Source: Clavulina sp. PMI_390 (Eukaryota; Basidiomycota; Agaricomycetes; Cantharellales; Hydnaceae). From it: a stretch of DNA of 17,906 bases. A program made the position numbers and the translations under genes. The notes under the pieces were generated by a model. That model was given only the letters and a program-made list of their open reading frames with translations. It did no database searches and had not been told where the DNA came from. This document shows positions 10,287 to 17,906 of the stretch, piece by piece. The stretch covers positions 55,725 through 73,630 of the forward strand of contig WIDE01000058.1 in NCBI GenBank assembly GCA_015039315.1, in the 5' to 3' direction. Position 1 is the stretch's first letter. Every line of letters begins with the position of its first letter.

Positions 10287-10600
10287 GGTGACGGAGATCA
10301 GGTTGGGTCCGAGTATATAGAAATGGCCTCTCTCCGATCAGCAAAGCCTTTTGCACTTGTACCCGCCACTTTCCCCCCTTCCTTCCTTCTTCTCCCGTCC
10401 TCCTCCTCCTCCCCCTCACCTTATCTCCCAGGTCGTAGCAGGGTCAGTGGCTCCGACGCTTTCTAGGACGAATATTCGACAACTGACTCTACTTTCCACT
10501 AGACTACGCTTTAATCACTTATTTTCGTTCATCCTCCCCTACCCATCTCTCATTCGACGCTCGTCACCGCATTCTTTTTGAACCACCCTCCTCCTCCATC
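10287..10600. promoter_or_regulatory. Divergent promoter shared by SKI2 (-) and noxA (+)
   Basis: Only 314 bp separate the two start codons. On the minus strand a TATATA (10314-10319) lies 28 nt upstream of the SKI2 ATG. On the plus strand a pyrimidine tract at about 10367-10430 (runs of CCTT and TCC) precedes the noxA start by about 170 bp, the kind of CT-rich core promoter common in filamentous fungi. The noxA ATG follows TCCATC, and its 5' UTR would be pyrimidine-rich. Confidence 0.6.
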
Positions 10601-12782
10601 ATGGAGTACATTACTCGCGAATTCGCCACGCCCCGTCGCATCGCGTTCAACATTTTCTTCTATGGCTCTCAGCTGGGTCTCTTTGCCTATGGGTGGTACT
10701 CTCAGGTAAGTTTAATAGATGACCAATACCACGTAACCTGCATCACGACCACAACCCGAATCGTCCCTTCCCTCTGCTTCATCTGACGCTTCCTCTTTCC
10801 CCTAGGCAACCAATACCACGCTCGCTGGCCTAAACACCCTAGGTTTCTCCGTATGGTTCTCTCGAGGCGCGGGCCTCGTCCTCGCCTACACCGGAGGCCT
10901 CATCCTCCTGCCTATGCTCCGAAATGTCATTCGTGTCATCCGTCCAAAACTCACTTGGGCATTCCCTGCTGATGAGAACATCTGGTTGTAAGTTGCTGTT
11001 GCTTTTGTGGTCAATGTTGTCCCGTTGCCCTTCCCAACGCCTCCCCCCGAACGAGGCGGCCCCGAATTCTAAAAGTAGCGACCGACCACTGATTTCCATT
11101 ATTATTATTATCTCTGTAGCCATCGACAGGTCGCTTATTGCATGGCTTTCTGGGCAATGGTGCACACTACCGCTCACTACGTCAACTTTATCGTGAGTCC
11201 AGTCATCACTTTTCCCCCAATTCATCATGTCTGACTATTCCATTGTAGAATGTCGAGCGACGACGTACGCGACGGCTTCTTTTTTGCTTGCTGCTTCTGT
11301 TGTCTCTAACATTTTTCTTCTTTCTCCTTTAGAAATTCGTCCCCAGCTAGCTGTCCAGATTCACTACACTCAACCAGGTGGTTTCACTGGCCACGTTATG
11401 CTCCTCATCATGGTGCTCATGTACTCTACCGCCCACAAGAAGATCCGCAACCAGTGTTTCGAGGCCTTCTGGTACACCCACCACCTCGCTTTCTTCTTCA
11501 TGATTGGCCTGTACACCCACGCCGTAGGGTGCTTCGTGCGTGACGCCCCCCCCCCATCCTTCCAGAAGGAATTCCCCTTCTACAGCACCGAACACTGCCT
11601 TGGGTACGAGAGCTGGCGCTACACCATCTGGCCTGGCGTCCTCTACTTTGGCGAGCGTGTCTACCGTGAGATCCGTGCGCGTCGCGCGACGAACCTCGAG
11701 CGGGTGTTGGTCCACCCCAGTGGCGCCATGGAGTTCCGCATCAAGAAGCCCAGCTTCAAGTACACGGCCGGCCAGTGGCTCTTCATCCAGGTTCCCGAGA
11801 TCTCCGCGCTCCAGTGGCACCCCTTCACCATCACTTCTGCGCCTGAGGACCCCTACGTCTCTGTGCACATGCGTCAGGTCGGTGATTGGACCCATGCCCT
11901 CGGCGAGCGTGTCGGTGCCGGCCCCGCTGTCGTTGCCGCCATGACCAAGGCTGCTATGGCTGGCATGAACAAGGAGAAGGACTTTGACAACGACAACAAC
12001 GGATACGGGATCACAGAGGGCCGTGGTAACTTTGTGGAGATTGACAACTCGATGTCCTCCAAGTTGCCCAGGGTCTTGATCGATGGTCCCTATGGTGCTC
12101 CCACCGAAGATGTCTTCAGGAGCGAGGTTGCCGTCCTTGTCGGTGCTGGTATCGGTGTCACCCCGTTCGCGTCCATCTTGAAGCACATCTGGTACCGCCA
12201 GCGCCGTGGCAACCTGGGTGCCCTCAAGCGAGTCGAGTTCATCTGGGTCGTCCGTGATGCTCCTTCCTTCGGCTGGTTCCAATCGCTCCTGCAAGAAGTC
12301 GAGGCCGCACAAACCGATCGTACGTACTCCTATCAACTCTCTTGTTTGCAACCAACTGATGTTCTCTTTTCCCTGCAGCCAACTTCCTCCGCATCAACAT
12401 CTACCTCACCTCAAAGGTCTCGGAAGACCAGCTGTACAACATTGCCGTGAACGATGCTGGTGCCGCGTACGACCCCCTGACCCTGCTGCGCGCCCGTACC
12501 CTGTTCGGCCGTCCCGACTGGAAGGCAATCTACTCGAACCTGCGCATGGCCATCGAGAGCGGGGCGTACATCCCCGGTCGCGAAGCCACCCTCAAGACCA
12601 AAGTCGGAGTGCGTTTTTATTTCCCTCTTCTTATTTTCTACCTCTTGCTGACTTGTGCTTCCTCGCACTTTTTGCAGACGTTCTTCTGTGGACCCAACAA
12701 CCTCGGCAAGGCCATCCGCGCCGAGTCCGACAAGGCGGGCACCGAGTCGATCCGCTTCAGCTTCGCCAAGGAGCACTTCTGA
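10601..12782 (+). CDS. noxA: NoxA-type NADPH oxidase, 7 exons
   Basis: NoxA is a membrane flavocytochrome that passes electrons from cytosolic NADPH through FAD and two hemes to O2, making superoxide. In fungi it acts with NoxR and Rac in hyphal and fruiting-body development (family knowledge). Exons: 10601-10705, 10806-10987, 11120-11192, 11249-11264, 11333-12319, 12379-12608, 12678-12782. They total 1698 nt and 565 aa, the usual NoxA length. The heme ligands are visible with gp91phox spacing: H97 and H111 in FHRQVAYCMAFWAMVHTTAH, and H175 and H188 in WYTHHLAFFFMIGLYTHA. The FAD motif HPFTITSAP is at 288-296. The NADPH site parts DGPYGAP (376-382) and VGAGIGVTPFASIL (395-408) and the C-terminal FSFAKEHF are present. 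An acidic, Asn/Asp-rich insert lies at about 338-350. Exon 4 is only 16 nt. The gene ends convergent with the downstream transcription-factor gene. Confidence 0.95.
11249..11264 (+). other. 16-nt microexon (exon 4) of noxA
   Basis: Bases 11249-11264 supply NVERR plus one base of the next codon. They are flanked by the acceptor CATTGTAG and the donor GTACGC. Joining exon 3 (...HYVNFI) through this microexon to exon 5 (IRPQLAVQIHYTQ) gives the continuous NoxA sequence NFINVERRQIRPQLAVQ. Any model that skips it loses the conserved NVER motif and shifts frame. Confidence 0.85.
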
Positions 12783-13668
12783 TCGGTTTTCTCCTAGAGG
12801 CTTGGGTTGTTGTTGTCGGTTTTTTGTGCTTTTTGCTTGAGAGTCGTAGTAAACTGTATCCATGTGTATCCCCCGGACTCCATTTCCCCCCATTTAAACA
12901 TTTTTAACATTTAAAAATCGTGCTATTGTTCGCCAGCGCGAATGCATCGGTCGGTTATTGTGCCAAGATAGCAAAATGGAAAATTTGAGGACGATTCTTT
13001 TTGAGCTTGGTGTCAATATTGTGATGGCGCATATGGATAATGAGAAGCATATTTGATGCAGATCATGACGAGCTAGAGGTCCCCTAATTCAGGGGTGTCA
13101 TTATGTATCTGTTAAGATTCGGGCTAGGACGGAGAAGGAAGAGCCATTGTGGTGAGATTATCGCACGTTCCGAGCTATTGAGGCTGTCAACGTTCGATGT
13201 GTAGTCGAACAGCAGTGTTAGGGACATAGGAGAGAAAAGGTATATAGGTACTGGATATTGGGGGTGGTACTACATTCCTAAACGTACAAGGGCATGAGAC
13301 ACGGGCTTGGCCAAAAAATATCAAAATCCGCCAGCTTGGCAGTAAATAGGTAGGTAAGAAGTAAGAGAATCTGCCGGCATTGCTGGTGAATAATCTGGGT
13401 AAGAACAAACTGAGCAAGGTATGGTAGCAGGAAAGCAGAGCGACACGGCAGAACGATAACGGGATAGCGGATAATCAGAATAGCAAGCAACGAGACATAA
13501 GATAAAGCAGTGCAGGGGGGAGTTGGAAGGAGGAGATGAGTTTGCAGAAGATATCCCCATATTTTCGAGAGCAAGGCGAGAGGCTCATATATAATGTGAT
13601 GAGCTCATAAGGTGCAGGCAGTATAGCATGGGATGAAGCTCAGAGGCAGGCCAGCAGTTGACTCCACG
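12783..13668. other. Convergent intergenic region, noxA and transcription-factor 3' flanks
   Basis: I see no gene. Three overlapping minus-strand frames at 13187-13574 are low-complexity, Leu/Ser/Pro-rich translations of a pyrimidine-rich strand without known motifs. The 3' UTRs of both flanking genes should lie here. AT-rich DNA at 12893-12920 follows the noxA stop by about 110 bp and is a plausible poly(A) region. Confidence 0.4.
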
Positions 13669-15911
13669 TTAGACAACAAGTCCACTAGCCACATTCGTGA
13701 GTGTGTCCTTGAGGGAAGTGGGAGTGTCCGCTGGAGAGAGAAAGGATGAATATAGGATTAATGGGCGACTGATGAAGTAGGTGCGGCAGCCATAGAACCG
13801 AAGGAAATGAGCACTCACCCCACGCTGGATAGATCGCGGCTATAGCGTCTAAGAAATCCAGGAGCGACTCGATAGAGGAGCAGTATTCAGCAGAAAGCCT
13901 GACATTTCCTTTAGCCCGAGATCCTCGAAGCTCATGAGCCAATATTCGAGTAGCGTTCATCATGTGCAGCTACATATTGGACTGGCTCAGCTGTGCTGTT
14001 CACGGAAGAGAAAACGTATTTGGACACATACCATAGATATTAACGTGGACTGCACACTGTGAAGGTGCTTGTGTTTCTGTAGCTGCTGGCATATCTCTAC
14101 GAGCAACTGCGCACAGCGCACCATCTCTGCCCGTGCCTCCGCTTCTTCAGCGGCCCTCAGACCGTACAGAATTAATGCACTCCCGTATAGCGTGGCATAC
14201 GTGAGAAGATTGAATGGATTGAAGGCGTCAGCGTCTTTTGATGGCTTCAGAGTGTGTTTGGGAAGGGGTGGGATCCTGGCATTGTGGTATTGAACTTGGG
14301 CGCATAAGGATACGTATCCTTGTTCACGGCCTTTGTACCCCTTTGCTGGAAGGGAAAAACAACTCGGTCTATCGGTAATCTGGAGCATGGGAAGCGAAGC
14401 AAATAGCACGTACCACACACCAACCGTGCATACCTATTCACTCGCCGATAGATCTGCATCACAGAAGCCCTTTGATGGATGTCCGACTGCCAAACCTCCG
14501 ACAATTCATCATCGGTGGTCAACTCCGTCTTGTAATAAGGAGCATTTAGCACAATAGTGACGCAATAGGATATACTGCATACCTTTAGTGGTGGGTATTT
14601 TTTTGAGGCGTCTTCTGAGGTAGGTTCCCAGCATCCATCCCCAGCTGAATAATAAGGTACATTTAGCACAATAGTGACACAATGGGATATACTGCATACC
14701 TTGAGTGGTGGGTATTTTTTTGAGGCGTCTTCTGAGGTAGGTTCCCAGCATCCATCCCCAGCTAAACTCTCTGGTAATGCTGATAGCGCGGTTAGCGCCT
14801 GATCAGAGATGTAGACTGAATGGAATAGCCAGACTCGATCCATTGCTTCGCCCTTGCTTGCCGGGGGTGGGAGGATGTTTTCTTCGCTAGAGGATGGGAC
14901 ACGGTTTTCGAGGTCTGTGTAGAAGCCACAAGCTTCCGCAAGATGGCAGGCCGCGCTGACAATTGCAAAGCTCGCTTCCACCCGCCGCGTTTTGGCAAAG
15001 TACGCACCGATGAGCATGCTTGCCCAAAGGAAATGCGTAATACGATCACCATACATGAGTGACTGATCAAGGAAGTAGCGGGTTCGCTGGACAAAGTAAG
15101 GTTCGAGGGCAGCTAAAGGTCCTCCTACGACATAGCATGCCGTGAGGTAGCATGCATTCCGCAAGCAAGGGTGTAAGGACTCGGGATGAGAGGGAGGGAG
15201 GGAGAAACAATGGAGGAAGTAAGGGACGTCCATGTAGAACTGGTACTGCAACCTCCATGGTAGGAACAGTCCGATACTGACGAGGCCCATGTAATGAGTC
15301 AATGACACGTTCGGAGGATCGGGAAGTCACAATACGTACAGGTAGCGTGCCATAGGGAGTGGTATATCCTCGTCTGTATCCCATCGATACGAGTCCATAT
15401 CCTGCTCCACGACTGCCCTCTCGATGAAAGAGGTGAAATTGCCAGAGTGGTCCTTAGTCAGAGCTTTCTCGTCCCCCTCTAGCTTTTTGGCATCATGGTC
15501 CCCTTCTTCGAACCAGGGATAAATTGGCAACCAGGCTGCATCGATGTGGGCGTGGTCGTCAAAGTCCCCCAGACGCTTGATGCGGGTAAGTAGTCTGTTT
15601 GATGCCATTGAGAGATCATGCTTCGACAAGACAGCGAGCCTATTGATTTCCAGCTCTAGATGTAGGATACGAGCTTGCAAAATTTCGGTCGGTGTGCGTC
15701 TGACTACCCCATCAACATAGACGCATTCTTTGTGGAGTCGATGGCATCGAGAACAGGCTGGCTTGATAGCGTTGCATTTCTGGAAGACCCCCAGTCGATT
15801 CAGTCGAAAGAATGAGCATGGGCCACCTTTCCGCACTCTATCTTGAGGTAATGACACACGCACCGTTTTAGATCGTCGGCATTGGACGCAGGCATTTCCT
15901 GATTCAAGCAT
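13669..15911 (-). CDS. Zn(II)2Cys6 fungal transcription factor
   Basis: This is a nuclear DNA-binding regulator of unknown target. Preferred model: exons 15911-15864, 15779-15340, 15276-14700, 14528-14414, 14345-14032, 13969-13819, 13730-13669 (1707 nt, 568 aa, phases consistent). The zinc cluster has Cys 8, 11, 18, 25, 28 and 35 (C-X2-C-X6-C-X6-C-X2-C-X6-C); an 84-nt intron splits it between the second and third Cys. A coiled-coil-like linker follows (ILQARILHLELEINRL). A middle homology region then begins at about residue 160, with YQFYMDVPYFLHCFS and a THFLWASMLIGAYF stretch. The C-terminal part (PFNLLTYATLYGSALILYG; LSAEYCSSIESLLDFLDAI) is typical of this basidiomycete regulator family. 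A 117-bp tandem copy of the end of exon 3 plus its intron lies at 14529-14761; this model skips the second exon copy. The exon 4 to exon 5 junction (68-nt intron, GTACGT donor) is the least certain. Confidence 0.85.
14529..14761 (-). repeat. Tandem duplication of an exon-intron unit (117 and 116 bp) in the transcription-factor gene
   Basis: Unit A (14761-14645) is the last 62 nt of exon 3 plus a 55-nt intron. Unit B (14644-14529) is a 62-nt exon copy plus a 54-nt intron. The exon parts differ at one base (CTCAAG versus CTAAAG), while the introns differ at several. Donors (GTATGC) and branch-like GTGCTAAAT are kept in both. Acceptors are TTATTCAG in A and TATTACAAG in B. The period is 117 nt at the shared AGCT, a multiple of three, so the unspliced DNA stays open. 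Including exon B by splicing both introns shifts the frame to TAA at 14587-14585. Confidence 0.9.
15780..15863 (-). other. Stop-free, in-frame intron inside the zinc cluster
   Basis: This 84-nt intron (GTGCGT donor, CTTCCAG acceptor) separates CVQCRRSKT from KCNAIKPAC. Removing it gives the exact Zn2Cys6 spacing. It is a multiple of three and has no stop, so retention would insert 28 residues into the DNA-binding domain. Confidence 0.8.
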
Positions 15912-16656
15912 GATGGAGTGTTCGCATGCAGAGGCTGTAGCTTAAGTGGCTGAGCTTTTATAGAAGGCTGGTCTAATGAAAAGTGGCGGCCCAGATAAGA
16001 GGGCTTGGCTTAGGAGGAAGGGATGGAGGATGGGAGAGTTGAGTGCATGCGCCACAAAGTGACACTACAGCCGCCGTCACCATCACTGTGGCAACTCTGG
16101 CGCACATGGGAGCTCCAATCCTCCTTGGGCTCCTATGAGGAAGAATACCATACAGCGCGCGTGATAGGATCGACTGGATGATATCTGAGCTCTACACACT
16201 ACTCCTATCTTGTAGCTACGTACATAAATTAGAGCTTTCGATCGGTATTCGGTGAATAAGTTCCGATCTCCAGGTCAATAATGGCCGGCGGTACACCATC
16301 TTCTCTGGTGGGGGCATATCCTGGCGGATGGCTTGGGGTCGTCCTCAGCTTTCCCTGCCTCCTCCCCCCCAAATGTCCATGAAAAAGGGCGAAAAAAAAA
16401 TAAATTATCAAGGCCGTGACGTCGATGTGCCAGCGCCGCATCAGATGAGAAGTGATACAATTTTTTAGCGTTTTAAGCGACAATCTCATACTTTGCAGAG
16501 CGTGTCAAGATTGTGTGTCTACTGCTATATATAGCTAGTAATATGGCAGATCGCATTGCAATATGAATTGTTGCCCGCACCTCCGTGGCAGTGTGACAAC
16601 TGACAGGTTGATGTCCCTGACCTCCCCCACAACAGCAGGCAGGCTTGGGTGCTTCT
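15912..16656. other. Upstream region of the transcription factor and 3' flank of TRM9
   Basis: I see no gene. Short minus-strand frames at 16229-16489 overlap each other and show no motif. The right part should hold the TRM9 3' UTR, and the left part the promoter of the transcription factor. Confidence 0.4.
15955..15962 (-). promoter_or_regulatory. TATA box of the transcription-factor gene
   Basis: TATAAAAG on the minus strand ends 44 bp upstream of the ATG at 15911, a normal distance for a short fungal 5' UTR. It supports the chosen start. Confidence 0.5.
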
Positions 16657-17785
16657 TCATGGTGACGAGGGTTGCCGCCACATGCGCGCCTCCAGATAAT
16701 AGTTGGACCTCTCCCATCCAGTGTTCACAATCTCGACACCGCGCGTTGAATCAGGCTGTGATGATGATGCAGATGTGGATGTGGATGGTTCAGAAGATGA
16801 TGATGGAGGGGGCCCAACGGGAATTCCCAGCTCTTCTGCCGCTTTACAGAAGAGCTCGGGCAGCTCTGAGGCCGCAAAAAGATGGTAATAACGCTGGAAG
16901 ACTTTGGGCGCATCTCGCGATGGCGATTGTGATGCCTCAGGTACAGGGGCAGTGCTCATGCTTGAGGAAGCTGCGGCCGTTTGCGGTGGTGCTGAGCGCA
17001 CCCACGGCACAAGTACGTCTTGAGCTTTTGCTACCTCCTTTTCACTTTCGGGGGCAATAGGGGTTCCAGAAGCATTTGAGGGGAGTGATCTTCCGTTATC
17101 GGCTTCTGGAACAACACGTTTCGACAACTCGTCCTGTTCAACTGCCCAAACGTACAGGAGAAGTCGACCCGATCGAGGGTTGAGACAGCGTAGGATAGAC
17201 TAGGTTGAAAAACGCGAGTGAGTGGCCGAGAATGAGTCATAATGCGTTAATCGCATCGAAAGCAGATGTCATTGATTTGGTTGGGCGCGCGCTACCTTGA
17301 TTGCTTCACACCGGCGCTCCGGAGTAGAGAGATGATGTATTGTTGCAATAGAGATTGCAAAGTCCTTCACAAGATTGGGGAAATCAAGGGCACGATGAAT
17401 AGCGTTATTCTCAAAAGATTTATTGAGGTACACGAACAAATGCCTGCATCCTCCATCCAAGTCCTAGCGCATCGCCCCAGACGACATCTCTCTCTACACC
17501 GCCTGCTCTCCTCGCGATGTTCAGCAAGTTGATGCTTCGATCGAGCCCGACCATGTGTATCTTTCCACCCAAGTTGAGCGGGAGATATTTCCCATTGCCC
17601 GTCCCTGAATCGAGTCCGATCGACCCCGGCTCTAATGTGGCCAAAAAGCGCTCGATAAGGGGCCAGGGCTTATACCGTGTCTGGGAGAAGTGATCTGCTA
17701 TATCATCATAGACTCCATGGACGTATTCGGCCTCATTCTGCGCTGCTCGAGAGGCATCGAGTTGGACGGGAGACAATTTTGGCAT
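16657..17785 (-). CDS. TRM9: Trm9-type tRNA (carboxymethyluridine-34) methyltransferase
   Basis: Trm9, activated by Trm112, transfers a methyl group from SAM to form mcm5U at wobble position 34 of certain tRNAs. Exons: 17785-17438, 17364-17296, 17199-16657 (960 nt, 319 aa, all junctions phase 0). Intron 1 uses a GTTCGT donor and intron 2 a GTAGCG donor. Recognisable parts: YVHGVYDDIADHFSQTRYKP (21-40), the SAM motif I region SGTGNGKYLPL (60-70), MVGLDRS (78-84), GDALGLGW (104-111), FDFAISIATIHHLSTPERR across the first junction, LLLYVWAVEQDELSKR (152-167), DVLVPWV (200-206), RYYHLF (242-247) and the C-terminal WERSNYYLE. An Ser/Thr-rich low-complexity stretch lies at about 271-291, just before the C-terminal strand. 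The glycine-rich motif has SGTGNG where yeast has VGCGNG. The start at 17785 is the first ATG of an open frame that matches the family N-terminus. Confidence 0.93.
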
Positions 17786-17906
17786 CGGTTTGCAGACTCG
17801 GGGCCGAAAGTAAGCGCAATTGAATTATGTGTTCAAGCACTCGACGAAAGATTGCTTTACCAAGTTACAATGTTTACACTCTCGACGTACAGGTACATGC
17901 TATCAA

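Noticed and set aside
11347..12351. Long minus-strand open frame (334 codons) opposite noxA
   Set aside because: It is the antisense shadow of the large noxA exon. GC-rich third positions in noxA remove stops on the other strand, and the translation is low-complexity without motifs.
13187..13574. Overlapping minus-strand frames in the noxA/transcription-factor intergenic region
   Set aside because: Three overlapping Leu/Ser/Pro-rich translations of a pyrimidine-rich strand, with no motifs; likely UTR sequence.
14509..14751. Open frame with an internally repeated product (MLGTYLRRRLKKIP twice)
   Set aside because: It is the wrong-frame reading of the duplicated exon-intron unit of the transcription factor.
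16563..17060. Plus-strand frame of 165 codons opposite TRM9
   Set aside because: It lies antisense to the conserved third exon of TRM9; its Met-rich run comes from the ATG repeats opposite the Ser/Thr tract.
1..17906. Mobile elements, CRISPR arrays, tRNA or rRNA genes
   Set aside because: I looked for terminal repeats, transposase or reverse-transcriptase motifs, regularly spaced repeats and tRNA-like cloverleaf signals, and saw none that I could support by eye.

Overview
The window is nuclear DNA of a filamentous fungus, most likely a mushroom-forming basidiomycete (Agaricomycotina). I base this on many short introns (mostly 54-135 nt, GTRNGT donors), a fungal NoxA-type NADPH oxidase, a fungal Zn(II)2Cys6 regulator, CT-rich promoter tracts, and intron-dense housekeeping genes. 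All gene models were assembled by eye from reading frames and splice sites. Phases were checked to be consistent, but no alignment, RNA data or database search was available.

Layout. 1-743: the 5' part and upstream region of a membrane-protein gene (minus strand), frameshifted and cut by the window edge. 744-2525: about 1.8 kb with no gene I can support. 2526-3788: an intact paralogue of that membrane protein, in 3 exons on the minus strand. Its 5' region and upstream DNA (3590-4158) match 3-743, so the two are a direct tandem duplication. 4485-10286: a complete SKI2 gene, 22 exons on the minus strand, encoding the cytoplasmic exosome-cofactor RNA helicase. 10287-10600: a compact divergent promoter. 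10601-12782: noxA, 7 exons on the plus strand, a superoxide-generating NADPH oxidase. 12783-13668: the convergent intergenic region. 13669-15911: a Zn2Cys6 transcription factor gene on the minus strand that carries an internal 117-bp tandem duplication of an exon plus its intron. 15912-16656: its upstream region. 16657-17785: TRM9, 3 exons on the minus strand, a wobble-uridine tRNA methyltransferase.

The genes do not form one pathway. SKI2 (mRNA decay) and TRM9 (decoding) are conserved housekeeping genes. noxA is a developmental and ROS-signalling gene, the transcription factor is of unknown target, and the membrane-protein pair is lineage-type accessory DNA. I do not see a new multi-gene system. 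The points most worth a second look are the duplicated exon-intron unit in the transcription factor, the duplicated membrane-protein locus with a broken copy and a perfectly conserved 31-nt upstream block, a 16-nt microexon in noxA, and a GC-AG intron in SKI2.
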